This document shows, in pieces, positions 1 to 6,467 of a stretch of DNA of 12,410 nucleotides (the stretch's first letter is position 1; each line of letters begins with the position of its first letter). The position numbers and the translations under genes were made by a program. The DNA comes from Candidatus Paceibacter sp. (lineage in GTDB: Bacteria > Patescibacteriota > Patescibacteriia > SG8-24 > DYFX01): NCBI GenBank assembly GCA_020724945.1, contig DYFX01000024.1, positions 3,267-15,676 of the forward strand, read 5' to 3'. The notes beneath the pieces are model-generated. The model ran no database searches. It had not been told where the DNA came from and worked only from the letters and a program-made list of their open reading frames with translations.

Positions 1-84
1 TGAAAAGGGCTTCCCCAGGCTACCGCTTCCTTTCGCCGCCGTCAATCCTGTAGAGTGATGCCAGTCCCTTGAAGGAGGCGCACC

Positions 85-558
85 TTGGCGCGAAATCGTC
101 GCAACCGCCGCTCCGCCCCGACCGGCATCGTCACCGAGCGCGAGCTCACCCGGCATCTCGGCCACCAGCGCGTCCGCTTCGGCACTTCGCCGCTGCTCGA
201 CCATGTCCACAAGATCGACGCGCTCATCCACGAGATCAAGCCGATCGGAGGCTTCTACGAACCGATCGCGCTCCAGATCACCCAGAAGCGCGACGAACGG
301 GAGAAGATCGCGACCTTCTTCGAGAAGGCCGTGGGGGCCACCAAGGGCCCGCTCCTCTACGCCGAGATCGACGGCCGCGTGACGCCCAGCACGGCCGCCG
401 GCCTCCGCAACGCCCTCGCGGCGCTCTGGCTCGAGGTCCCGCGCAACGCGACGCGCGAGCACCGCGTGCTCATCCGCTCGAACGGCCAGTACGAGTGGCT
501 CCCCGCCCTGCCGAGGCCTCGGTCCCGACGGCCGGGGACGAAGCGCTCCAAGACCTAA
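85..558 (+). CDS. Hypothetical protein, 157 aa, TTG start
   Basis: I do not recognise this family. The TTG start at 85 is chosen because a strong ribosome binding site, AAGGAGG at 72-78, lies 6 bases upstream; the nearby ATG at 58 runs into a stop after four codons. The protein has an arginine-rich N-terminus (MARNRRNRRSAP), a charged middle with short hydrophobic stretches (around IKPIGGFYEPIALQI and KGPLLYAEIDGRV) and a basic C-terminal tail. There is no signal peptide or membrane helix, so it is probably cytosolic. The basic ends would suit nucleic-acid binding, but that is a guess. It converges on the HU gene at a shared terminator. Coding status is well supported by the ribosome binding site, codon bias and terminator; function is unknown. 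Confidence 0.72.
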   Translation: MARNRRNRRSAPTGIVTERELTRHLGHQRVRFGTSPLLDHVHKIDALIHEIKPIGGFYEPIALQITQKRDEREKIATFFEKAVGATKGPLLYAEIDGRVTPSTAAGLRNALAALWLEVPRNATREHRVLIRSNGQYEWLPALPRPRSRRPGTKRSKT

Positions 559-561
559 AAA

Positions 562-588
562 CCCCGCGCCTTTCGGCACGGGGCTTTT
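562..588. terminator. Bidirectional intrinsic terminator between the hypothetical gene and HU
   Basis: CCCCG (562-566) pairs with CGGGG (579-583) and GCC (568-570) with GGC (575-577) around a TTTC loop. Position 567/578 is a C-A mismatch on the + strand but a G-U wobble on the minus strand, where the loop reads GAAA. A run of A precedes the stem and a run of T follows it, so it can stop transcription both ways; the minus-strand hairpin (HU) is slightly better. Confidence 0.8.
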
Positions 589-595
589 CTGTTCC

Positions 596-877
596 TTACA
601 GGACCGAGTCCTTCATCGCCTTGGCGAGGCGGAACTTCACGACGGTCTTCGCGGCGATCTTGACCGGCTGGCCGGTGGCCGGGTTGCGGCCCATGCGCTC
701 CTTGCGGTGCATCTTCACGAGCTTGCCGAAGCCCGGGAGGACGAACTCGCCGGCCTTCTTGACCTCGGTCTCGGCCAGCTTGGCGAGGTTCTCGAGGAAC
801 ATGCCGGCATCTTTCTTGGAGAGGCCGCACTTCTCGGCCATCGCGGCCACGACCTGGGACTTGGACATCTTCGCCAT
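596..877 (-). CDS. HU-family DNA-binding protein, 93 aa
   Basis: HU/IHF-type histone-like protein: a dimer that bends and compacts DNA in the nucleoid. The length matches the family (about 90 aa). The DNA-arm signature GRNPATGQPVKI is at residues 63-74, preceded by the FVLPGFGKL strand around residues 45-53, with the helical dimerisation part at residues 4-42. The start is ATG at 877 (MAKMSKSQ), just past a promoter with a TATACT -10; a second ATG three codons in (868) is possible. An open frame extends upstream to 1102 but the added residues do not resemble HU. The gene ends at the shared terminator and appears to be transcribed on its own. Whether it is HU or IHF cannot be settled from one subunit. 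Confidence 0.95.
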   Translation of the reverse strand: MAKMSKSQVVAAMAEKCGLSKKDAGMFLENLAKLAETEVKKAGEFVLPGFGKLVKMHRKERMGRNPATGQPVKIAAKTVVKFRLAKAMKDSVL

Positions 878-914
878 ACGAATCTCTATGTGGATAAGTC
901 TTAGTAACAAAGGC

Positions 915-944
915 AGTATAGCAACTCTTCCGCAAGTGAGCCAA
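915..944 (-). promoter_or_regulatory. Candidate promoter of the HU gene
   Basis: On the minus strand, TTGGCT (944-939) and TATACT (920-915) are separated by 18 bases. The -10 matches the sigma-70 consensus at 5 of 6 positions; the -35 is weaker. It sits about 40 bases upstream of the HU start. Confidence 0.5.
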
Positions 945-960
945 TGATTACGGGGGCTTT

Positions 961-1404
961 CTACATCAACGGCTCGTCCTGCGTCCCCTGCTCGACATCG
1001 TCGAGGTCCTCGCCGTGCTGGGCGCGGTCTTCGGCGATCTCCTTCTCCATCTCCGCGTCCTCCTTGAGGTCGGCGATGTCGGGTTCCGCCGGCTTGCACC
1101 ATTCGTCGAAGCCGCCGAGCAGGAATTCCGCGTTGGAATAGCCCTTGGCCTTGAGCTGCTCGTAGGTCTCCGGCGCCAGGCCGCGCTCCTCGCCGATGAC
1201 GATGACATAGGCGTCCTTGTGCGGCACGAGCGATTCGATGTTGCCTTCGAGCTCGCGCAGCGGCACATGGATCGAGCCCTCGACATGGCCCGCCTCGTAA
1301 TCGGCGGCGTCGCGGACATCGATCAGGACATGCTCCTTCCCGTTCTCCTGGATCTTCCTCAACTCCCGGCAGCTGATGGCCGGCAATCCGTGCTGGGTCT
1401 GCAT
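961..1404 (-). CDS. Rhodanese-like domain protein lacking the catalytic cysteine, 147 aa
   Basis: The first 103 or so residues are a single rhodanese domain: the LIDVRDAADYEAGHVEGSIHVPL block at residues 27-49 (Asp29, Arg31) and the closing LLGGFDEW at residues 95-102. In active rhodaneses the loop after the central strand begins with the persulfide cysteine; here YVIVIGEERGLAPETY (residues 66-81) has none. The two cysteines (12 and 103) lie elsewhere. It is therefore probably a non-catalytic, protein-binding version of the fold. Residues 104-147 form a very acidic tail rich in Glu and Asp. No signal peptide is seen, so it is likely cytosolic. The start is ATG at 1404, and a TATACT -10 lies at 1437-1432 on the minus strand. 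The gene seems to be monocistronic. Confidence 0.85.
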   Translation of the reverse strand: MQTQHGLPAISCRELRKIQENGKEHVLIDVRDAADYEAGHVEGSIHVPLRELEGNIESLVPHKDAYVIVIGEERGLAPETYEQLKAKGYSNAEFLLGGFDEWCKPAEPDIADLKEDAEMEKEIAEDRAQHGEDLDDVEQGTQDEPLM

Positions 1405-1431
1405 AGGCTTCTTCGTGAATCTTCCCCCGAG

Positions 1432-1437
1432 AGTATA
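1432..1437 (-). promoter_or_regulatory. Candidate -10 element for the rhodanese-like gene
   Basis: TATACT on the minus strand, 27 bases upstream of the start codon and just beyond the terminator of the preceding gene. No good -35 hexamer is visible at the usual distance. Confidence 0.4.
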
Positions 1438-1456
1438 GCGTTTCCGCGGGAAAAAC

Positions 1457-1479
1457 CGAAACCCCGGCCGGGGCCGGGG
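1457..1479 (-). terminator. Intrinsic terminator after the membrane coiled-coil gene
   Basis: On the minus strand CCCCGGCC (1479-1472) pairs with GGCCGGGG (1469-1462) across a 2-base spacer, so the real loop includes a few opened pairs. It is followed by TTTCGGTTTTT. It lies a few bases past the stop of the gene ending at 1487. Confidence 0.7.
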
Positions 1480-1486
1480 CGTTCCT

Positions 1487-1867
1487 TCACATCAGGTCTT
1501 CGGATTCGTCTTCCAGTTCCTCTTCGAGCTTGCGTTTCATCTTCCCGACCTTCTTCTTCACCTTCGCGGCGACCCGCTCGGCCTTCTCGGCCATCTTGTC
1601 CTTGCGCTTGGCGAGGTAGCTGCCGAGCATCTTCATCCCGGCGGCGGCGATGCCGAAGGAACCGAACGAGGCTTCGACCTTCTCGCGGACCATGCGGACG
1701 GCCTCGTCGATGGCGGCGATGCGGTCGCGGATCTCGGAAACGGCGTTCGAGGCGTCCCGCAGGATGGTGATGACATAATACAGCGCCCAGCACACGAAAG
1801 CCGTGAACCAGAGGATGCTGAAGGCCAGCACCAGATACAGGATGTCCTTGGACGATTCGAGATACAT
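1487..1867 (-). CDS. Small membrane-anchored coiled-coil protein, 126 aa
   Basis: No named family is certain; the layout resembles DUF948-type proteins. One hydrophobic helix spans about residues 9-35 (ILYLVLAFSILWFTAFVCWA). A helical, heptad-like region with alternating charge follows at residues 36-75 (LRDASNAVSEIRDRIAAIDEA), then a lysine-rich segment at residues 85-112 and an acidic end (EEELEDESEDLM). It is probably a single-pass membrane protein with its helical tail in the cytoplasm. The start is ATG at 1867 with GAGGG 7 bases upstream; a better AGGAGG lies 34 bases upstream but fits no in-frame start. It has its own terminator, and a TATACT element lies at its upstream edge. Confidence 0.8.
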   Translation of the reverse strand: MYLESSKDILYLVLAFSILWFTAFVCWALYYVITILRDASNAVSEIRDRIAAIDEAVRMVREKVEASFGSFGIAAAGMKMLGSYLAKRKDKMAEKAERVAAKVKKKVGKMKRKLEEELEDESEDLM

Positions 1868-1919
1868 AGGCTTCCCTCGCTCAAGGCGAAGATTTCCCTC
1901 CTAAAGCCTTACGCCGGAC

Positions 1920-1925
1920 AGTATA
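1920..1925 (-). promoter_or_regulatory. Candidate -10 element for the membrane coiled-coil gene
   Basis: TATACT on the minus strand, immediately after the stop of the 73-aa gene and 52 bases upstream of the ATG at 1867. A -35 is not evident. The same -10 occurs before HU and the rhodanese-like gene, which raises its credibility. If real, this gene is transcribed separately from the pheST cluster. Confidence 0.35.
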
Positions 1926-2147
1926 TCACTTCTGCAGGCGGTCGGCGACCCGGGCCTCGAGCCCGGCCAGTTCGCCGAGCGGAGCCTCGCCGTCCTGGGC
2001 CTCGAGCAGCTCGATGGCCTCCTCGACCTCCACGAGCAGGTCGCGCAGTTCGTCGTCGTCCGGTTCCTGGAGCAGCTTCTCCTCCATGCTCTCGCGGTGG
2101 CTCGCGAGCTTGGCGATCAGGTCGTCCACCTCGTTGACTTCGGACAT
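1926..2147 (-). CDS. Small acidic hypothetical protein, 73 aa
   Basis: Not recognised. The protein is almost entirely charged helix: MSEVNEVDDLIAKLASH, then a long Glu/Asp/Leu stretch (DDDELRDLLVEVEEAIELLEA) at residues 30-50 and a C-terminal LEARVADRLQK. There is no membrane segment, signal peptide or cysteine. The helical heptads suggest a coiled coil or a small helical bundle. It starts one base after the stop of the 95-aa gene, so it is probably translated from the same message and may act with it. It is the last gene of the apparent pheS-pheT transcript, since a separate -10 candidate follows. Coding status rests on tight packing and composition. Confidence 0.68.
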   Translation of the reverse strand: MSEVNEVDDLIAKLASHRESMEEKLLQEPDDDELRDLLVEVEEAIELLEAQDGEAPLGELAGLEARVADRLQK

Positions 2148-2148
2148 A

Positions 2149-2436
2149 TCAGTTCAGCTTTTTCGCGAGTTCTTCCGTCTTCATCTGCCAGTCCTCGATG
2201 ATCTGGGCGTACTGGACCAGCTCTTCCGGGTCGACGCCGGCGTCGTCGAAGTCGGCGAGGACCGGTTCGAGCGCGGCGACGCCCGACTTGGCGTCGTCGA
2301 CGAGCGGCTGCCACTTCTCGGCCTCTCCCCCTTCCTGGAGCTTCTCCTCGAAGGCCGGGACCAGCTGGCGGAGCTTGTCGAGCGTCTCGCGGGCCTCGTC
2401 GTGCTGGCGCTGGACGAACGCGTTGCGGGTGGACAT
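2149..2436 (-). CDS. Small helical hypothetical protein, 95 aa
   Basis: Not recognised. The protein looks fully helical and acidic: MSTRNAFVQRQHDEARETLD, a FEEKLQEGGEAEKW middle, and LVQYAQIIEDWQMKTEELAKKLN at the end. No membrane helix, cysteine or known motif is seen. The start is ATG at 2436, 10 bases after the pheT stop; the upstream GAAGCACCT is a weak ribosome binding site, so translation may be coupled to pheT. Its stop is one base from the ATG of the next small acidic gene. The two may form a cytosolic pair, but nothing links them functionally to phenylalanyl-tRNA synthetase. Confidence 0.7.
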   Translation of the reverse strand: MSTRNAFVQRQHDEARETLDKLRQLVPAFEEKLQEGGEAEKWQPLVDDAKSGVAALEPVLADFDDAGVDPEELVQYAQIIEDWQMKTEELAKKLN

Positions 2437-2446
2437 AGGTGCTTCG

Positions 2447-4855
2447 TTATGAACGGATCTCGGCGCCGAAGGCCTCCTTCAGCCGCGCGCGGAGCGTCTC
2501 CATCACGCGGTCGACCTCCTCGGCCTTGAGCGTGCGGTCGTCGGCGCCGAACTGGAGGTGGTAGGCCATGCTCTTCTTCCCTTCCCCGAGGTTCCCGCCC
2601 TCGAAGACATCGAAGAGCTCGACCTCCTTGAGGAGCGGGTCGGCGTTCCGCATCTTCTCGACGATGGCGGCGTGTTCGGAGCGGCGGCCGACCACGAAGG
2701 CGAGGTCGCGCTTCACGCGGGGGAATTCGGAGACGGGGCTGTAGAACTTGGCGTCGCGGGCGAGCGCGGAGAGCATGGCGAAGTCGAGGCTCGCGCCGGC
2801 CACGCGGCGCTCGATGCCGAAGCGCTTCAGGTAGTCGGGGTGGAACTCGCCGAAGCCGCCGAGCATCTCGCCGCCGACCTCGATCGTGGCGGAGCGGCCC
2901 GGGTGCCAGACGGCGTTGCCTTCGCCGTCGCGCACGACCTTCGCGCCGCGGACGCCGAACTCCTCGAGGAGCGCCTCGACGACGCCTTTGACGGCGAGCG
3001 TATCGCGGCCGTCCGCGTGGCGGCTCCAGGAGGCGATCAGCAGGCGGGGCGTCTCGATCGGAAGGTCGCCCTTGCGCGGGATGTAGACATTGGCCAGCTC
3101 GAAGCAGCGGCCTTCGACGGCTTCTTCCTGGTTCTTGGCGATGACATCCAGCACGCTGCCGGTCAGGCGGTCGCGCATGAATTCGTATTCCTCGGAAAGC
3201 GGGTTGCTGACGCGGAGCATGTCGCTCTCGCCGCAGTCGGACTTGGCCGCGAGCTCCTTCGAGATGAAGGAGTAGGTCATGAGTTCGACATGGCCCCAGG
3301 CCTTGAGGAGCCGCTTGGCGCGGTCTTCCCAGACGAGGGCGCGGGCAGGTTCGGCGAGCGGCAGGCGGCCTTCCGGCATCACCGAGGGCAGGTTGCCGTA
3401 GCCGTGGACGCGGGCGACTTCCTCGACGAGATCGCGCTCGCCTTCGATGTCGTGGTCGCGCCAGAACGGCACGACGACCTTCCACTTCGCGGCGGCGCCG
3501 GAGACCTTGAACCCGAGGTCCGTGAGGATGCGCTTCATCTCCTTGGCGGGGATGTCGACGCCGATCAGCTTGGCCGCGACCGACGGGCGGAACGGGAAGA
3601 CGAGCGGCTTGTAGGCGGAGGCGCGGGCGTCGATGACCTTCGACGCGACTTCGGCGCCGCAGAGTTCGGCGGCGAGTTCGGCGGCGCGGGCGAGCGCCAT
3701 CGCCGTGAGTTCGGTCGAGAGGCCCTTCTCGTAGAGTTTGGAGGAATCGGAATGCAGGTTCAGCGCGCGGGCGGTGCGGCGGACGGAGACGGGGTCGAAG
3801 GCGGCGGACTCGAAAACGACGGTCGTCGTCGTTCCCGTGGCGCCGGATTCTTCGCCGCCCATCACGCCGGCCACGGCCACCGGCTTCTCGGCGTCGGCGA
3901 TGACGAGTTGTCCGGCCTTGAGCTCATACGCGTTGCCGTCGAGCGCCTTCAGCGTCTCTCCCTGTACGGCCTCGCGCACGACGATCTTCTTGCCGGCGAG
4001 CTTGTCGTAATCGAAGACATGCATCGGCTGTCCGAGCTCGAGGCGCACGAAGTTGGTGATGTCGACGAGGTTGTTGATGGAGCGCACGCCGGCGGAGGCG
4101 AGGCGCGCCTTCATCCAGGCGGGGCTCTCCCCGACCTTGGCGTTCCGCATCACGACGGCCTGGTAGCGCGGGCAGAGCTTCTTGGCTTTCAGCTCGACCG
4201 CGAGCGCTTCGGGCTTGGCGCCGGCCTTGGCCTTCGGCATCTTCGGCGCCTTCCAGGTCAGCGGCGCCTTCAGGATGGCGGAAGCTTCCATCGCCATGCC
4301 GAGCATGCAATAGGCGTCAGGGCGGTTGGAGGTGACCTCGACATCGAAGACGACATCGTCGAGCTTCAGCGCCTCGGCGAGCGGCGTGCCCGGCGCGGCC
4401 TTGGTCGAGGTGAGGTCGAGGATCTCCTTCTCGCCCTGCTTCGGGAACGCGTCGGCGAGGCCGATCTCGTCGGCGCCGCAGATCATGCCGTACGAGGCGA
4501 CGCCGCGGAGCGCCGCTTCCTTGATCTCGACCGGCTCCCCTTCCCCGTGCCACTTCACCCACGCGCCCGGAAGCGCGACGGCCACGAGCATCCCCGCTTC
4601 GAGGTTGGAGCCGCCGCAGACGATGTCCTTCGCCATCGTCCCGAGATCCGTCTCGACGACGCGGAGCTTGTCGGCGTTCGGGTGCGGCTTCACTTTCAGG
4701 ATCTTGCCGACCACGACCTTCTCGAGCGACGCGCCGGCGGCGTGGATGCGCTCCACCGAGGGCCCGGACAGCGAAAGCCGCGCCGCGAATTCCTGCGGCG
4801 TGTGCTTGAGCTTCACATAGTCCTTCAGCCAATCGTACGAGACGAGGAGGTTCAT
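2447..4855 (-). CDS. pheT: Phenylalanyl-tRNA synthetase beta subunit, 802 aa
   Basis: Beta chain of the alpha2-beta2 synthetase that charges tRNA-Phe in the cytosol. Domains in order: the short N-terminal segment MNLLVSYDWLKDYV; an EMAP-II-like tRNA-binding fold at about residues 42-150 (VVVGKILKVKPHPNADKL); the SNRPDAYCMLGMAMEASAI block at residues 176-194; the B3/B4 editing domain at about 226-400 (INNLVDITNFVRLELGQPMHVFD); B5 at about 417-490; the synthetase-like core at about 510-690; and the C-terminal anticodon-binding FDX-ACB domain at about 706-800 (SEFPRVKRDLAFVV). The length is normal. The start at 4855 is chosen because its ATGA overlaps the stop of the upstream membrane gene and the sequence from this Met matches the family; the frame stays open 21 codons further up without similarity. 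Unusually, it is separated from pheS by a membrane-protein gene. Confidence 0.97.
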   Translation of the reverse strand: MNLLVSYDWLKDYVKLKHTPQEFAARLSLSGPSVERIHAAGASLEKVVVGKILKVKPHPNADKLRVVETDLGTMAKDIVCGGSNLEAGMLVAVALPGAWVKWHGEGEPVEIKEAALRGVASYGMICGADEIGLADAFPKQGEKEILDLTSTKAAPGTPLAEALKLDDVVFDVEVTSNRPDAYCMLGMAMEASAILKAPLTWKAPKMPKAKAGAKPEALAVELKAKKLCPRYQAVVMRNAKVGESPAWMKARLASAGVRSINNLVDITNFVRLELGQPMHVFDYDKLAGKKIVVREAVQGETLKALDGNAYELKAGQLVIADAEKPVAVAGVMGGEESGATGTTTTVVFESAAFDPVSVRRTARALNLHSDSSKLYEKGLSTELTAMALARAAELAAELCGAEVASKVIDARASAYKPLVFPFRPSVAAKLIGVDIPAKEMKRILTDLGFKVSGAAAKWKVVVPFWRDHDIEGERDLVEEVARVHGYGNLPSVMPEGRLPLAEPARALVWEDRAKRLLKAWGHVELMTYSFISKELAAKSDCGESDMLRVSNPLSEEYEFMRDRLTGSVLDVIAKNQEEAVEGRCFELANVYIPRKGDLPIETPRLLIASWSRHADGRDTLAVKGVVEALLEEFGVRGAKVVRDGEGNAVWHPGRSATIEVGGEMLGGFGEFHPDYLKRFGIERRVAGASLDFAMLSALARDAKFYSPVSEFPRVKRDLAFVVGRRSEHAAIVEKMRNADPLLKEVELFDVFEGGNLGEGKKSMAYHLQFGADDRTLKAEEVDRVMETLRARLKEAFGAEIRS

Positions 4856-5193
4856 GCGGCTTTCCAGTTCACGAGGATGATGGAGGCGATGGCGAGGCCG
4901 ATGCCGACCCAGTTCCACCAGTTGAGGCGGTCTCCGAAGAAGTAGAGACCCGAGAGCGCGGCCAGGACGACGCCGAAGACGCCGAGCAGGATGATGGTCT
5001 TCGAGATGTCCATCTTGGAGAGGCCGTACATCAGGAAGACGAACCCGATGCCGGCGGGGATGAGCGTCAGCAGGAATTTCACCGAAAGGAGCGTCTGCCA
5101 GGAGAAGCCGCGGCCTTTCAGCACGAACTTCTGCAGGGTGTCGGCGCCGGTGTAGAAGACCTGCGCGAGGAAGATGGCGACGATGGCCGGCAT
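4852..5193 (-). CDS. Four-helix membrane protein, EamA/DMT-like, 113 aa
   Basis: A half-size member of the drug/metabolite-transporter type, or similar to the small multidrug resistance proteins. Four hydrophobic helices are visible: about residues 2-20, 37-55, 65-86 and 92-110. The last carries the NWWNWVGIGLAIASIILVNWK pattern seen at the end of EamA repeats, and FLMYGLSKMDISKTIILL resembles the loop between helices two and three of that family. Four-helix members work as dimers. Its substrate cannot be told. The gene begins one base after the pheS stop and overlaps pheT by four bases (ATGA), so it is translated as part of the pheS-pheT message. A role in aminoacylation is not implied by sequence. 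Confidence 0.88.
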   Translation of the reverse strand: MPAIVAIFLAQVFYTGADTLQKFVLKGRGFSWQTLLSVKFLLTLIPAGIGFVFLMYGLSKMDISKTIILLGVFGVVLAALSGLYFFGDRLNWWNWVGIGLAIASIILVNWKAA

Positions 5194-5194
5194 A

Positions 5195-6253
5195 CTAGAA
5201 TTGCGTGAGGAAACGGAAGTCGTTCTTGTAGAGGTGGCGGATGTCGTCGATCTTCACGCCTTCGCGCATCATCATGGTGCGCTCGACGCCCCAGCCGAAG
5301 GCGAAGCCGCTCCACTTCTCCGGATCGACGCCGCAGGCCGTGAGGACATTCGGATGCACCATGCCGGCGCCGCCGAGCTCGAGCCAGCCCTCCTTGCAGA
5401 CGCGGCACTTGTTCCCGCCCTGCATGCCGGTGCCGCCGCAGAGGTCGCAGGAGATGTCGATCTCGAACGACGGTTCGGTGAAGCGGAAGTGGAAGGGGCG
5501 GAGCCGCGTCCTGCGGCCGGCGCCGAAGAATTCCTTGGCGAAGTGGTCGAGGACGCCCTTCAGGTGCGTGACGGAGACATCCTTGTCGATCATCAGCCCC
5601 TCGAACTGATGGAACATCGGGACATGCGTGACATCGCTCTGGCGGCGGTAGGTCTTCGAGATGTTGATCATGCGGATCGGGAGCTTCCCCTTCTTCAGCT
5701 CGCGGACCTGTCCGGAGGAGGTGTGCGGGGTGAGGACCATCTTGCCCCACTTGGCGTCCTCGGGCGCGTCCATGAAGAAGGTCTCCCACTCGTCGCGGGC
5801 GGGGTGGTCCTTGGGCATGTTGAGCGCCTCGAAGGCGTACCAGTCCCACTCGACTTCGGGGTAGCGCACGCGCGTGAAGCCGATCTTCTCGAAGATGCCG
5901 GTCACGGCGGCGATGGCGTCGGTGACGATGTGGACATGGCCCTGCGGCGGGCGCGTGCCCGGGACGGTGAGATCCATCCATTCCGTCGTGGCGATGGCGC
6001 CGCGCTTCTCGGCCTCGAGCGCCGCGCGGCGGTCGGCGAGCGCACGGTCGATGACGGCCTTCACCTCGTTGGCGAACTTGCCCATCATCGGACGCTCGTT
6101 GGGCGGCAAGCCGGCCACGCCCTGCATGAGGGCGGCCATCATGCCCTTGCGTCCCAGATACTTGATCTCGGCGGCCTCGAGTTCGGCCGCATCCTTGGCG
6201 GCCGCGAACGCGGCGGTCGCCTCGATTTTCAGCTGTTCAAGCTTGTCTTTCAT
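5195..6253 (-). CDS. pheS: Phenylalanyl-tRNA synthetase alpha subunit, 352 aa
   Basis: Catalytic alpha subunit of phenylalanyl-tRNA synthetase (class II). An N-terminal coiled coil spans about residues 1-85 (EIKYLGRKG at 29-37). The catalytic core follows, with LTPHTSSGQVR at residues 174-184, motif 2 FHQFEGLMID at 214-223 and motif 3 GFAFGWGVERTMMM at 316-329. Four cysteines (269, 272, 283, 286) in CDLCGG...CRVCKEGW form a probable zinc-binding loop inserted before LELGGAGMVHPNV. E. coli PheS lacks this loop, but it is familiar from other bacteria. The start is ATG at 6253; no ribosome binding site is visible, and a candidate promoter ends 6 bases upstream, suggesting a leaderless message. 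An inverted repeat covers the start region. Confidence 0.97.
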   Translation of the reverse strand: MKDKLEQLKIEATAAFAAAKDAAELEAAEIKYLGRKGMMAALMQGVAGLPPNERPMMGKFANEVKAVIDRALADRRAALEAEKRGAIATTEWMDLTVPGTRPPQGHVHIVTDAIAAVTGIFEKIGFTRVRYPEVEWDWYAFEALNMPKDHPARDEWETFFMDAPEDAKWGKMVLTPHTSSGQVRELKKGKLPIRMINISKTYRRQSDVTHVPMFHQFEGLMIDKDVSVTHLKGVLDHFAKEFFGAGRRTRLRPFHFRFTEPSFEIDISCDLCGGTGMQGGNKCRVCKEGWLELGGAGMVHPNVLTACGVDPEKWSGFAFGWGVERTMMMREGVKIDDIRHLYKNDFRFLTQF

Positions 6254-6280
6254 ACGGCCACTTTAAGCGAAAGGCCGTAT
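6252..6280 (-). promoter_or_regulatory. 8-base inverted repeat over the pheS promoter and start
   Basis: ATACGGCC (6252-6259) and GGCCGTAT (6273-6280) on the + strand are perfect inverted copies separated by 13 bases. The left arm runs into the pheS start codon. On DNA it could be an operator; in RNA made from further upstream it would be a hairpin hiding the start codon. A third copy of GGCCGTAT lies at 6350-6357 in the same direction as the 6273 copy. Confidence 0.5.
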
Positions 6281-6288
6281 TTTGTCGA
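6260..6288 (-). promoter_or_regulatory. Candidate leaderless promoter of pheS
   Basis: On the minus strand TCGACA (6288-6283) and TAAAGT (6265-6260) lie 17 bases apart: 5 of 6 and 4 of 6 matches to the sigma-70 hexamers. Transcription would begin at about the A of the pheS ATG. The inverted repeat occupies the spacer and the start region. Confidence 0.42.
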
Positions 6289-6300
6289 CTTCGGACCCAT

Positions 6301-6333
6301 AACAACGAAAACTCCCCTTTCGGAGAGTTTTCG
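6301..6333 (-). terminator. Intrinsic terminator of the tRNA-like RNA gene
   Basis: On the minus strand a 12-pair stem (6333-6322 with 6317-6306) closes a GAAA tetraloop. It includes one G-U pair, which is a C-A mismatch on the + strand, so the hairpin belongs to the minus strand. The 3' arm ends GAGTTTTCG followed by TTGTT. It separates the tRNA-like RNA from pheS. Confidence 0.75.
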
Positions 6334-6358
6334 ACGGTGCCTCGCGGCTGGCCGTATC

Positions 6359-6467
6359 GAGCGTGTCTTGACATGGATATCGTACTCGGTCGTGACCATC
6401 CGGTCAAGACCTGCGTGGTGGACGGGAGGGGCATCGAACCCCCGAAGCGTGATGTCAAGACACGCTC
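6359..6467 (-). repeat. Perfect 16-base inverted repeat
   Basis: The + strand segment 6359-6374 (GAGCGTGTCTTGACAT) is the exact reverse complement of 6452-6467, with 77 bases between the arms. The arm at 6452-6467 is the 5' side and loop of the anticodon-like hairpin, so pairing of the two arms would destroy the cloverleaf. Confidence 0.85.

Noticed and set aside
1..84. The first bases TGA as the stop of an upstream gene, and TAGAGT near 51 as a -10
   Set aside because: Too little sequence to decide a frame, and no -35 accompanies the weak hexamer.
69..947. Long + strand frame overlapping the first gene and HU
   Set aside because: It crosses the bidirectional terminator and lies in the wrong frame relative to the ribosome-binding-site-backed TTG start at 85.
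596..1102. N-terminal extension of HU upstream of 877
   Set aside because: The extra 75 residues are arginine-rich noise running across the promoter; HU proteins are about 90 aa.
2558..4945. A 795-codon open frame on the + strand opposite pheT
   Set aside because: It mirrors pheT codon bias in high-GC DNA. The translated sequence is low-complexity (Gly, Glu, Asp, Arg, Leu) with no domain, while pheT opposite is certain.
6250..6399. A 49-aa minus-strand frame whose TGA overlaps the pheS ATG (ATGA), as a leader peptide would
   Set aside because: It has only a weak ribosome binding site, runs through the terminator hairpin, has mixed codon use and just one Phe codon, so it does not look like a Phe attenuator peptide. 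The ATGA overlap is noted.
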